DNA of 9,521 nt from Minisyncoccota bacterium (GCA_028687085.1 JAQUAU010000027.1:1-9521), one strand, 5' to 3'; counted from the stretch's first letter, positions 1 to 5,927 are shown. Notes: generated by a model not told the origin, from the sequence alone. Made by a program: numbers and translations.

Positions 1-278
1 GTGAGTGCGAGGTACAGGCCGACGTTGGCGAGAAGCGCGGTCAGCGCGGGCGCCGTCGGCAGATAGGAAGCGTAGGGGAAGGAGATAAAGAGCGCATAGG
101 CGCAGTAGAACGCGAGGAGTACCGCGACGAGCTGACCGCGGCCCACCGATCGCGCGAAGAGGAAGAAGACAGAAAGAAGGACGATGATGATCAGAAAATC
201 GCTCGCGAAGTTCCACGCCGTAAAGGCATATTGCGTCGCGAGCGTGTTCACCTGCGCTAATCCTTCAGTGGCAGACAT
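1..278 (-). CDS. Small membrane protein, N-terminal part only (runs off left edge)
   Basis: The minus-strand frame is open from an ATG at 278 to the window edge, giving the first 92 residues without a stop. The protein begins MSATEGLAQVNTLA and has about three hydrophobic stretches, near residues 30-45 (FLIIIVLLSVFFLF), 53-70 and 79-92. A short positively charged loop (RSVGRG) follows the first, so this is very probably a multi-pass inner-membrane protein. I do not recognise the family. The ATG is chosen because it is the first in the frame before a long membrane-protein-like translation and because a TATACT -10-like box lies 6 nt upstream. There is no SD. It follows dnaJ in the same direction with 78 nt between them. 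Its function is unknown, and the linkage to the chaperone genes may be only positional. Confidence 0.75.
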   Translation of the reverse strand, partial: MSATEGLAQVNTLATQYAFTAWNFASDFLIIIVLLSVFFLFARSVGRGQLVAVLLAFYCAYALFISFPYASYLPTAPALTALLANVGLYLAL

Positions 279-284
279 AAGAGA

Positions 285-313
285 AGTATATAGTATTTAG
301 TATGTGGTATATA
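285..313 (-). promoter_or_regulatory. Putative leaderless promoter of the membrane-protein gene
   Basis: On the minus strand a TATACT box (285-290) lies 6 nt before the ATG at 278. A poor -35 candidate, TATATA (308-313), sits 17 nt further upstream. Transcription would then start at or next to the ATG, which agrees with the lack of an SD. The stretch is so rich in TATA-like words that other -10 choices are possible. Confidence 0.4.
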
Positions 314-330
314 GGGAATCCCCTACATAC
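300..330. repeat. Imperfect palindrome in the dnaJ downstream spacer
   Basis: Arms GTATG (300-304) and CATAC (326-330) enclose a second pair, TAGGG (312-316) and CCCTA (321-325), around a 4-nt loop, with a 7-nt bulge on one side. It is AT-rich outside the inner stem and has no U-tract, so it is a poor terminator. It overlaps the upstream part of the membrane-gene promoter and could be an operator or a weak mRNA 3' end structure for dnaJ. Confidence 0.35.
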
Positions 331-356
331 TTTATACTCACCCCTTTATAATGGGC

Positions 357-1451
357 TTAAAGCCCCTCTGACTTCAAATCTTCGAGAGCTTTTTTCGCCT
401 TGCTGGAGAGCTTGTGCGGGAGCGCCACTTCAAGGCGGATAATCAGGTCGCCACGCGAGCCTTCAAAGGGGATACCTTTACCGGCGACGCGCAGGAGCTC
501 TTCGGCGCGCTTCATCACCGGGATCTTCACCTCAAGAGTCTTCCCTTCTAGCGTCTCAATAGACACCGTGGTGCCAAGAAGTGAATCAGTGAGCTTGACC
601 GGCAGATCCATCACGAGGTTGGCGCCGTCGCGGCGGAAGGTTGCGTGCGGCTTCACGTGCATCTTCACGTAGAGGTCGCCGGCGACGCCGGTCTTAATCG
701 CCTCGCCCTGCCCCGGCAGGCGGATCATCTCGCCGTTGTCGATGCCGGCAGGGACATTGATCTTGATCTCCTCTTCTTTGCGCAAGACGCCGTGACCCTT
801 GCACTCGGTGCACTTCTCCTTAGGTATCTTGCCGCTTCCATCGCAGGCGGTGCAGGTGCGTACCGAGGTGAACTGCCCGAGAATAGAGTTGCGCGCCTCG
901 TGGACGCGGCCGCTGCCGTTGCAGGTCTTGCAGGTCTCGAGTTCGGTGCCCGGCTTCGCGCCATTACCCTTACAGAGACTGCAGGTAGAGATCTTGCCGA
1001 TAAGCACAGTGCGCGAGGTGCCGAAGGCAGCATCCTTAAAAGAGATTTCCAGATCGATCGAGATGTCGCGCCCACGCGGAGTGCGCGCTTGACCGCGACC
1101 GCCGAACATATCGCCGAAGATGTCGCCGAAGTCGAAGTCGACACCGCCCTGCCCGAAGCCCTGTTGAAACTGAGAGAAGTCGAAGCCGGCAAACGGATTC
1201 CCTTGTCCGCCCGCTTGCCGTGAGCCTGTCGAACCGGGGAATGCCTGACCGTAGGCGTCATACTCGCGGCGCTTCTTGTCGTCGCTTAAGACCGAGTATG
1301 CCTCGGTTATCTCCTTAAAATGCGACTCGTCAGTACCGCCCTTGTCGGGGTGATACTTGTGGGCGAGCTTACGAAAGGCGTTCTTGATATCCTCTTTGGT
1401 CGCCTTCTTATCGACCCCGAGCACTTTGTAATAATCCTTTGCTGATGCCAT
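357..1451 (-). CDS. dnaJ: Chaperone protein DnaJ (Hsp40, type I)
   Basis: Cytosolic co-chaperone that binds unfolded proteins, hands them to DnaK and stimulates its ATPase. The 364-aa product has every part of a type I DnaJ. The J-domain spans residues 5-66 with the essential HPD at 34-36 (KYHPDKGG). A Gly/Phe-rich linker covers about 68-120. Four CxxCxGxG zinc repeats start at C157, C174, C200 and C214, and the C-terminal substrate-binding domains run to about 345. An in-frame start 36 nt upstream is possible, but it would lie inside the promoter (-35 at 1482-1487, -10 at 1459-1464). The ATG at 1451 gives the normal MASAKDYYKVLG start and sits 7 nt after the -10. There is no SD, so the mRNA is probably leaderless. 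dnaK lies upstream, separated by a terminator, so dnaJ seems to be transcribed on its own. Confidence 0.97.
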   Translation of the reverse strand: MASAKDYYKVLGVDKKATKEDIKNAFRKLAHKYHPDKGGTDESHFKEITEAYSVLSDDKKRREYDAYGQAFPGSTGSRQAGGQGNPFAGFDFSQFQQGFGQGGVDFDFGDIFGDMFGGRGQARTPRGRDISIDLEISFKDAAFGTSRTVLIGKISTCSLCKGNGAKPGTELETCKTCNGSGRVHEARNSILGQFTSVRTCTACDGSGKIPKEKCTECKGHGVLRKEEEIKINVPAGIDNGEMIRLPGQGEAIKTGVAGDLYVKMHVKPHATFRRDGANLVMDLPVKLTDSLLGTTVSIETLEGKTLEVKIPVMKRAEELLRVAGKGIPFEGSRGDLIIRLEVALPHKLSSKAKKALEDLKSEGL

Positions 1452-1458
1452 TACATCG

Positions 1459-1487
1459 ATTATACGCTTGAAGCTTTTTGTATGCAA
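1459..1487 (-). promoter_or_regulatory. dnaJ promoter, leaderless type
   Basis: The minus strand has TTGCAT (1482-1487), a spacer of exactly 17 nt, and a perfect TATAAT (1459-1464), followed by 7 nt and the dnaJ ATG. The predicted transcription start is at about 1451-1452, so the mRNA would begin at the start codon. The -35 box overlaps the T-run of the dnaK terminator. Confidence 0.75.
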
Positions 1488-1516
1488 AAAACAAATCGCG
1501 CGTAAGCGCGATTTGT
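1486..1516 (-). terminator. Intrinsic terminator of dnaK
   Basis: Perfect stem of 10-11 bp: ACAAATCGCGC (1491-1501) pairs with GCGCGATTTGT (1506-1516) around a 4-nt loop. On the minus strand it is followed by six T residues (1491-1486). It starts 6 nt after the dnaK stop codon and separates dnaK from dnaJ. Confidence 0.9.
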
Positions 1517-1522
1517 CTTTCT

Positions 1523-3418
1523 CTACGGCTTCTCTTTGAACTCGGCGTCGGTGGCCGGAGGAGTTTCCCCTCCACCCTGGTCGGGACCTGCGGCTTCGCC
1601 CGCTGCGGGCGGCGTGGTCTGTTTGGCCATCGCCTCCCCTATCTTCGAGAGCGCGGCAGAGAGTGTCTCGGTTGCCGACTTAATGAGTGCAGAGTCTTCG
1701 CTCTTGTGTGCGGTCTTGAGGGCATCGATCTTGTCTTGCACCTCCTTGACCACCTCTGCCCCGGCCTTCTCGCCAAAGTCTTTGATCGCCTTCTCACCGG
1801 CATAGATTGCCTGGTCGGCAGTGTTGCGTGCGTCGACGAGCTCCTTACGTTTCTCGTCGTCAGCCGCGTGCGCCTCGGCGTCTGCCTGCATCTTGGCAAT
1901 GTCGTCTTTGGAGAGACCGGTCGAGCCCTCGATACGGATTGACTGCTCCTTGCTGGTGGTCTTCTCCTTGGCCTTCACGGTGAGGATGCCGGAGGCATCG
2001 ACGTCGAAGGTGACCTCCACCTGCGGCATCCCGCGCGGAGCCGGCGGGATCCCGTCGAGCATAAACTTGCCGAGCGACTTGTTGTCGGCGCTCATCGCGC
2101 GCTCACCCTGGGTGATATGAATCTCTACCGATGGCTGATTGTCTGCCGCGGTCGAGAAGGTCTGCGAGCGGCTGGTCGGTATCGCCGTATTGCGTTCGAT
2201 AATCTTGGTCGCGACGCCGCCCATCGTCTCTATTGAAAGAGAAAGAGGGATAACGTCCACAAGGAGAATATCCTTTACGTCGCCCTGGAGGATGCCCGCC
2301 TGGATCGCCGCACCAATCGCGACCACCTCATCGGGGTTGACCGTCATGTTCGGCTTCTTGGCGAAGAACTTCTCGACCTCGGCCTGTATCTTGGGCATGC
2401 GGGTCTGACCGCCCACGAGAATCACTTCATGGATGTCGGGAATCTTAAAGGGCGATGCCTCCATCGCGCGCTTAGTAATAGCCATCGCACGCTCAATAAA
2501 CTCACTCGAGAGTTCTTCGAGCTTGGCGCGACTCATCTTGATAAGCAGGTGGCGCGGGCCGCTCGCATCGCTGGTCAAGAACGGGATATTGATCTCGGTC
2601 TCCATTGCACTTGAGAGCTCGATCTTGGCCTTCTCGGCTGCCTCGTCGAGACGTTGGCGCGCGAGCGCGTCAGAGCGCACGTCGATGCCGCTCTCCTTCT
2701 TAAATTCGTCGGCGAGCCAGTTGATAATCTTCTGGTCGATATCCTTGCCGCCGAGGTGCGCGTCGCCGTCGGTACTCTTGACTTCGATGACGTCGCCACC
2801 CACTTCAAGCACCGAGATGTCGAAGGTCCCGCCGCCGAAGTCGAAGACCGCGATCTTCTCATCCTTCTTTTTATTAAATCCGTATGCGAGCGCGGCAGCG
2901 GTCGGCTCGTTGATGATGCGGAGCACCTCGAGACCGGCGATCTGGCCGGCGGCCTTGGTCGCGCTCCGCTGGTCGTCGTTGAAGTAGGCGGGCACCGTGA
3001 TGACGGCCTGGGTGATCTTCTCGCCGAGCTTCGCCTCGGCATCGGCCTTCATCTTGCCGAGAATCATGGCCGAGATCTCTTCAGAGCGGTACCACTTCTC
3101 AGTCATCTTGACCTCGACACTGCCGGTCTCGCCCTTGCGCATCTCAAACGGCACCGCGGCCTTATCCTTCTGCACCTCGGGCTCATCAAAGGAGTGGCCG
3201 ATAAAGCGCTTAATCTGGAATATGGTGTGGAGCGGATTGGTCACCGACTGACGCTTAGCGAGCGTGCCGACGACGCGCTCGCCGGTCTTGCCGATCGCGA
3301 CGATCGAGGGAGTCGTGCGCGCACCCTCGGCGTTCTCGAGGACGCGCGGCTCGCCGCCTTCGACGATAGCCATCGCCGAGTTTGTGGTGCCCAAGTCGAT
3401 TCCAAGGATTTTTGCCAT
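1523..3418 (-). CDS. dnaK: Chaperone protein DnaK (Hsp70)
   Basis: ATP-driven cytosolic Hsp70 that binds and releases unfolded peptides, working with DnaJ and GrpE. At 631 aa it has the usual length. The ATPase domain shows phosphate loop 1 GIDLGTTNS (6-14), TVPAYFND (141-148), INEPTAAALAYG (169-180), phosphate loop 2 FDFGGGTFD (192-200) and the adenosine motif LVGGQTRMP (334-342). The interdomain linker is ILLVDV (384-389), followed by the substrate-binding beta domain (about 391-498) and the helical lid (about 500-600). Two positions differ from the usual DVTPLSLGIET: I390 replaces Thr and S395 replaces Gly. The tail is low-complexity (Pro/Gly/Ala) and ends DAEFKEKP. The ATG at 3418 gives the classic MAKILGIDLG start. 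No SD is seen. It is preceded by grpE (27-nt gap) and followed by its own terminator. Confidence 0.98.
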   Translation of the reverse strand: MAKILGIDLGTTNSAMAIVEGGEPRVLENAEGARTTPSIVAIGKTGERVVGTLAKRQSVTNPLHTIFQIKRFIGHSFDEPEVQKDKAAVPFEMRKGETGSVEVKMTEKWYRSEEISAMILGKMKADAEAKLGEKITQAVITVPAYFNDDQRSATKAAGQIAGLEVLRIINEPTAAALAYGFNKKKDEKIAVFDFGGGTFDISVLEVGGDVIEVKSTDGDAHLGGKDIDQKIINWLADEFKKESGIDVRSDALARQRLDEAAEKAKIELSSAMETEINIPFLTSDASGPRHLLIKMSRAKLEELSSEFIERAMAITKRAMEASPFKIPDIHEVILVGGQTRMPKIQAEVEKFFAKKPNMTVNPDEVVAIGAAIQAGILQGDVKDILLVDVIPLSLSIETMGGVATKIIERNTAIPTSRSQTFSTAADNQPSVEIHITQGERAMSADNKSLGKFMLDGIPPAPRGMPQVEVTFDVDASGILTVKAKEKTTSKEQSIRIEGSTGLSKDDIAKMQADAEAHAADDEKRKELVDARNTADQAIYAGEKAIKDFGEKAGAEVVKEVQDKIDALKTAHKSEDSALIKSATETLSAALSKIGEAMAKQTTPPAAGEAAGPDQGGGETPPATDAEFKEKP

Positions 3419-3442
3419 ATATGTATTAAAGTTAGAGAGTCT

Positions 3443-3471
3443 ATTTTACGCTTCTTGTTTATCGCTTGCAA
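3443..3471 (-). promoter_or_regulatory. Putative dnaK promoter inside the grpE 3' end
   Basis: TTGCAA (3466-3471), a 17-nt spacer and TAAAAT (3443-3448) lie on the minus strand; the -10 overlaps the grpE stop codon. The predicted leader is about 18 nt, AT-rich and without an SD. dnaK could also be read through from grpE, since no terminator separates them. Confidence 0.5.
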
Positions 3472-3979
3472 AGTGTCCAACGCGCACCTTTGCCGGACGG
3501 ATGATGGTGGTAGCAACCTTCCATCCTTTTTCTAACACTACCGTAAGAGTGTCATCTTTTTCAAGTGAGTCGACCGCGTCTTGACCGAGTGCTTCGTGAT
3601 ACGCAGGATCGAATTTCTCACCTATCTTCCCCACCTCTTCGAGCCCAAGCGAGGCGAAGGCGTTCTCGAGCTGCTTCGCAATAGCGAGAAAGCCCTCGGG
3701 CAATTCCCCGTGCTCTTTAGAACGCTCGAGTGCGTCAAAGGCCGGGAGAAGCGTCTCGACAGCCTTTATCTTTCCGGCTGATTCTGCCGCTTTAGCGGTT
3801 TCATCAATGCGGCGCAAGAGGTTCACATAGTCGGCCTTGGCTCTCTGCCAGCCGTCCATGTACTCCTGTTTCTCAGCGCGGCAGGCCTTAAGCTCCTCGC
3901 GCATCTTCGCGACCTTTGCCTCGAAGCCCTCGGTCGCCTCGGGGTCTTCTGCCTCAATCTTCACTTCGTCTTCATCCAT
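3446..3979 (-). CDS. grpE: GrpE nucleotide exchange factor
   Basis: Cytosolic dimeric co-chaperone that releases ADP from DnaK and so resets its cycle. The 177-aa product has an acidic N-terminus (MDEDEVKIEAEDPE), a charged long helix (about 20-70) that forms the dimer stalk in this family, and the C-terminal GrpE signature (about 111-167). Key pieces are LGLEEVGKIGEKFDPAYHEA, VLEKGWK and IRPAKVRVG. The frame extends 81 nt further upstream, but that extension lies across a terminator stem (4021-4042) and the promoter. The ATG at 3979, 6 nt after the -10 box, is therefore chosen. A GGAG lies only 2 nt from the ATG, too close to be a normal SD. It is first in the grpE-dnaK-dnaJ order; no hrcA is adjacent. 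Confidence 0.96.
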   Translation of the reverse strand: MDEDEVKIEAEDPEATEGFEAKVAKMREELKACRAEKQEYMDGWQRAKADYVNLLRRIDETAKAAESAGKIKAVETLLPAFDALERSKEHGELPEGFLAIAKQLENAFASLGLEEVGKIGEKFDPAYHEALGQDAVDSLEKDDTLTVVLEKGWKVATTIIRPAKVRVGHFASDKQEA

Positions 3980-3985
3980 CTCTCC

Positions 3986-4014
3986 ACTATGCCTGAAATG
4001 CGAAGCGGGGTCAA
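3986..4014 (-). promoter_or_regulatory. grpE promoter, leaderless type
   Basis: TTGACC (4009-4014), a 17-nt spacer and CATAGT (3986-3991, 4 of 6 consensus) lie on the minus strand, followed by 6 nt and the grpE ATG. Transcription would start at the start codon. The -35 box comes directly after the T-run of the preceding terminator. The spacer holds CATTTCAGGC, also found in the repeats at 7840 and 8731. Confidence 0.65.
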
Positions 4015-4015
4015 T

Positions 4016-4042
4016 AAAAAAGACCCCACCATCATGGGGTCT
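4016..4042 (-). terminator. Intrinsic terminator of the 168-aa gene
   Basis: AGACCCCA (4021-4028) pairs with TGGGGTCT (4035-4042) around a 6-nt loop. On the minus strand the stem is followed by six T residues (4021-4016). It lies 14 nt after the stop codon at 4057 and isolates the chaperone genes from the upstream gene. Confidence 0.9.
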
Positions 4043-4056
4043 CAAAAACATTCGTG

Positions 4057-4563
4057 TCACGTAAGTTTTATGCGGAACCGCTTATAGGCTTCCCACTCCG
4101 TTTCAGGCCGCGCGCGCACGGCGTTCAAGACTTTTTCAAGGAAGTGAAAGTGATGTGCGATTTCGTCGTAAAACTCGCCTCGGTGCCGCTTCCCGACCGC
4201 TTGGAATCGACCCGCGAGACTCATGTATGCCGCTTGACCCATAAAACGGAAGTAGCCAGAGCTTACATGTAGTCGAAGCGCGCGCTCTGGAAAAAGGCCT
4301 GCGAGAATTAAGGCCGCATCTCCGGTGCGTTTGAGTAACAGATTAGTTCGCTCACCGTGCTTTTTCGGAACGTCGAGCAGGCCGAGTGCCAAAGCTTGAA
4401 AACCTATGGCTCGGTCACGCATATGCTCCGCAAGGCAGTTAACGAGAAAGGTATGGAGCTGGAAAGGAAGCACGATAAAAGACTTCTCTTCTCCCGTCTT
4501 GATCAATGCGTCAAAGAGCTCGATGCCTGAGACATCCTGAGAGTTGCTTTTTGGTAACAACAT
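4057..4563 (-). CDS. Uncharacterised 168-aa protein, probably all-helical
   Basis: The start is the ATG at 4563 (MLLPKSNSQDVSG), 4 nt after a strong GGAGG. The frame continues 96 nt upstream to 4659, but that part lacks an SD and overlaps the promoter. The stop is TGA. The product is soluble and looks mainly helical, with a hydrophobic middle. The most distinctive segment is about residues 76-112, with GDAALILAGLFPERA followed by YFRFMGQAAYMSLAG. The pattern of a GD...GLFPE motif then a YxxMGxxAY motif resembles uncharacterised proteins that I recall from other bacteria, but I cannot give a family name. No catalytic motif is evident. It is a single-gene unit with its own terminator at 4016-4042. 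Function is unknown. Confidence 0.85.
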   Translation of the reverse strand: MLLPKSNSQDVSGIELFDALIKTGEEKSFIVLPFQLHTFLVNCLAEHMRDRAIGFQALALGLLDVPKKHGERTNLLLKRTGDAALILAGLFPERALRLHVSSGYFRFMGQAAYMSLAGRFQAVGKRHRGEFYDEIAHHFHFLEKVLNAVRARPETEWEAYKRFRIKLT

Positions 4564-4614
4564 TTTGCCTCCCTTGGCGAGCGCCCGAACAGGAATTGCC
4601 GGGTTCTGGGTACG

Positions 4615-4625
4615 AGTATATAGCA
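4615..4625 (-). promoter_or_regulatory. Extended -10 promoter candidate for the 168-aa gene
   Basis: The minus strand reads TGCTATATACT (4615-4625): a TATACT or TATATA box with a TG element just upstream, and no recognisable -35. It lies about 50 nt before the ATG at 4563, leaving room for the SD-bearing leader. Confidence 0.4.
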
Positions 4626-4662
4626 CAGAAAGACTCCGGGTGGTACAGAGTATGTTCATAGC

Positions 4663-4691
4663 AAAAACGAGCGCCGCCCCGGAGGGCGGCG
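4663..4691 (-). terminator. Intrinsic terminator of the 113-aa gene (4695-5036), copy 1 of a recurring hairpin
   Basis: CGCCGCCC (4672-4679) pairs with GGGCGGCG (4684-4691) around a 4-nt loop, followed on the minus strand by TTTTT (4667-4663) after a 4-nt gap. It begins 3 nt after the stop codon. It differs by one loop base from the hairpins at 5889-5908 and 6499-6518. Confidence 0.85.
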
Positions 4692-4694
4692 TGG

Positions 4695-5036
4695 TTACGC
4701 GAGAATGAAGTCAACGCGGAGATTCACGTTTAGCTCGCACAAGAACTCGAGGAACGGTAGCTGCTTCTTGCTTCGCGCTTGCGCGCGCCAATAGGCCAGC
4801 AATACTTCCCGCTCGCCCATTTTGCAGACCTTCTCATAGACCTTGGGATGCAAGTGCTGCAGAAGCCTCCCGACAGAAGGACGAATCTTGTACTCAAGCG
4901 ATTGAGGCATCGCATCGAGCCAGGTGCATCTCCTCTTTGCCGCCCAGACCTCCAGTTCGATGTCATGAGCGATAGGATTGGCCGTAATCATGCAGCCGAC
5001 GTCCCGGAACATTCCGCGCACCACTATATTGTTCAT
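4695..5036 (-). CDS. Uncharacterised 113-aa protein, possible paralogue of the gene at 6519-6860
   Basis: The start ATG at 5036 is preceded by a very strong GGGGGAGGAG SD. The protein begins MNNIVVRGMFRDVG and ends RVDFILA. No signal peptide, membrane segment or known catalytic motif is visible. The C-terminal half carries P64-x-V-x3-V-x2-M-x-ER-x-V-x3-YW83. The same pattern at the same spacing occurs in the other 113-aa protein of this window (P68 to W87), and both have VW at residues 30-31, so they may be diverged copies. The leader holds a terminator-like hairpin (5062-5085) between a possible promoter and the SD, which suggests controlled expression. Function is unknown. Confidence 0.8.
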   Translation of the reverse strand: MNNIVVRGMFRDVGCMITANPIAHDIELEVWAAKRRCTWLDAMPQSLEYKIRPSVGRLLQHLHPKVYEKVCKMGEREVLLAYWRAQARSKKQLPFLEFLCELNVNLRVDFILA

Positions 5037-5086
5037 GATCTCCTCCCCCGCTTGGTGAACTAAAAAGTCTCTCTGTGCGAGAGACC
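5037..5086 (-). promoter_or_regulatory. 5' leader with terminator-like hairpin before the SD
   Basis: GTCTCTC (5067-5073) and GAGAGAC (5079-5085) form a perfect 7-bp stem with a 5-nt loop. On the minus strand it is followed by TTTTT (5066-5062), and the SD starts about 15 nt later. The upstream arm GGTCTC (5086-5081) could instead pair with GAGATC (5042-5037), next to and partly over the SD. It may be an attenuator or simply a second terminator for the upstream operon. Confidence 0.55.
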
Positions 5087-5097
5087 GCCTAGCTGAA

Positions 5098-5127
5098 AGA
5101 GTACACCCAAGAGCTGTGCATGGTCAA
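5098..5127 (-). promoter_or_regulatory. Weak promoter candidate for the gene at 4695-5036
   Basis: TTGACC (5122-5127) lies on the minus strand at the end of the preceding terminator's T-run. An 18-nt spacer separates it from TACTCT (5098-5103), which matches only 3 of 6 consensus bases. If used, the transcript would begin just before the leader hairpin at 5085. Confidence 0.35.
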
Positions 5128-5154
5128 AACGAAACCCCGCCGAAGGCGGGGTTT
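5126..5154 (-). terminator. Intrinsic terminator of the 131-aa/63-aa gene pair
   Basis: AAACCCCGCC (5132-5141) pairs with GGCGGGGTTT (5145-5154), a perfect 10-bp stem with a 3-nt loop. On the minus strand it runs into TTTCGTTTT. It begins 20 nt after the stop at 5175. Confidence 0.88.
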
Positions 5155-5174
5155 GAATGCGCTGCGCAAGAGTC

Positions 5175-5366
5175 TCACAACGGCCGGACAAACGTGTTGC
5201 GCTGGCTCTCTTTCACGACGGTGCCGATGAACTCGTAGGGAACGGGCTCCCACACGCCAGAGTCAGCTGCCTGCACATCACTGCTCCGTAACGTCTCTCC
5301 GGGCTCCACGTGCCGCCCGATGACTTTCTTGCTGGGGTCGAGCGGGTGCCGATGTGTCTCAAACAT
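5175..5366 (-). CDS. Uncharacterised 63-aa protein, second gene of a two-gene operon
   Basis: The ATG at 5366 follows AAGGAG by 7 nt, and that SD overlaps the stop codon of the upstream 131-aa gene; the intergenic gap is only 12 nt. The pair is therefore very probably co-transcribed and perhaps translationally coupled. The product begins MFETHRHPLDPSKK and contains IGRHVEPGETLRSSDVQ followed by SGVWEPVP. The GxxVxPGExLxxxDV...SGxWxPxP layout looks like a small conserved beta-rich domain, but I cannot name it. It is soluble with no membrane segment. The stop is TGA, and a strong terminator follows. Confidence 0.78.
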   Translation of the reverse strand: MFETHRHPLDPSKKVIGRHVEPGETLRSSDVQAADSGVWEPVPYEFIGTVVKESQRNTFVRPL

Positions 5367-5378
5367 GATGGTTCTCCT

Positions 5379-5774
5379 TTAAGGAAGCATTTGGCGCCAA
5401 CGCCCCGTCTCCATGTTCTCGAAGACACGTACCGGCAGTACGGCGACGCCGCTGATGATTGTGAATTCGTCCTCTGTGAAGAAAAACGCTTTCCCCGGCT
5501 TCGGGTAGCCACGGTCTGTCCACCACTTGGCTACCATCGGATTGTGTCGCCCCAGGATCTCCAACGCTTTGTCCTGCGGCACGACGACGCCTATCTTTTC
5601 GATTTTGACCTCCCTGCCGGACAGAACATCTTTCACTACCCCGCTTGGGTACCCGACATACGGATAGCACGGGAGCGCAGCCCGCATCACCCATCCGTCA
5701 CGGATCTCAAATGGTGCATCACCGGCCGGAGTCTTGATTATCCGAATACGGCCGGTTGCTTCGTTGTTTGGCAT
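5379..5774 (-). CDS. Uncharacterised 131-aa protein, first gene of a two-gene operon
   Basis: The ATG at 5774 lies 6 nt after GGGGAGG. The product begins MPNNEATGRIRIIKTPAGDAP, then has IRDGWVMRAALPC (about 24-36), a central VVVPQDKALEIL (63-74) and MVAKWW..RGYPKPGKAFFF (79-99). It looks like a soluble mixed alpha/beta protein. The IRIIxTPxGxAPxxIRxxWV opening resembles hypothetical proteins that I associate with candidate-phylum bacteria, which is recollection rather than a search result. A good promoter (5815-5843) precedes it, and the 63-aa gene follows after 12 nt. Function is unknown. Confidence 0.82.
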   Translation of the reverse strand: MPNNEATGRIRIIKTPAGDAPFEIRDGWVMRAALPCYPYVGYPSGVVKDVLSGREVKIEKIGVVVPQDKALEILGRHNPMVAKWWTDRGYPKPGKAFFFTEDEFTIISGVAVLPVRVFENMETGRWRQMLP

Positions 5775-5814
5775 GATATGCCTCCCCTCAAGAATTGATG
5801 ACTTGCCCGGAGAG

Positions 5815-5843
5815 ACTGTATGCCCGTACCCGAGTCAAGTCAA
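5815..5843 (-). promoter_or_regulatory. Promoter of the 131-aa/63-aa operon
   Basis: TTGACT (5838-5843), a 17-nt spacer and TACAGT (5815-5820, 4 of 6) lie on the minus strand. The predicted leader is about 34 nt and includes the GGGGAGG SD. A second TTGACC (5877-5882) lies directly in the T-run of the upstream terminator but has no good -10 (TTAGTG at 5854-5859). Confidence 0.65.
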
Positions 5844-5880
5844 ATATCCGTTCCACTAAGGGGTTTAGATATTCGCGGTC

Positions 5881-5909
5881 AAAAAAAACGCCGCCCGGGA
5901 GGGCGGCGT
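5881..5909 (-). terminator. Intrinsic terminator of the 164-aa gene, copy 2 of a recurring hairpin
   Basis: ACGCCGCCC (5888-5896) pairs with GGGCGGCGT (5901-5909), a 9-bp stem with a 4-nt loop, followed on the minus strand by a run of eight T residues. The core at 5889-5908 is identical over 20 nt to 6499-6518. Confidence 0.92.
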
Positions 5910-5927
5910 CGGGCAAGGTCGCGAGTG

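Noticed and set aside
279..356. Riboswitch or tRNA in the AT-rich spacer after dnaJ
   Set aside because: There is no cloverleaf or conserved riboswitch core. It is only a small imperfect palindrome and TATA-like words.
645..1223. Plus-strand frame of 192 codons opposite dnaJ
   Set aside because: It is opposite a fully conserved dnaJ, and its translation is low-complexity with no domain and no SD. It is a shadow.
1452..1487. Longer DnaJ start 12 codons upstream
   Set aside because: The extension would be encoded by the promoter itself (-10 at 1459-1464, -35 at 1482-1487), and the shorter start matches the normal DnaJ N-terminus.
2654..3535. Long plus-strand open frame (293 codons) across dnaK
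   Set aside because: It is the antisense of dnaK. Long antisense frames opposite Hsp70 genes are a known artefact of their codon bias and have been misannotated (NAD-glutamate-dehydrogenase-like family). It has no promoter or SD.
3980..4060. Longer GrpE start 27 codons upstream
   Set aside because: It would be encoded by a terminator stem and the grpE promoter; the added residues do not resemble GrpE.
5175..5774. Toxin-antitoxin module
   Set aside because: The size and spacing fit, but neither protein shows a known toxin fold motif, a DNA-binding motif or autoregulatory palindromes at the promoter.
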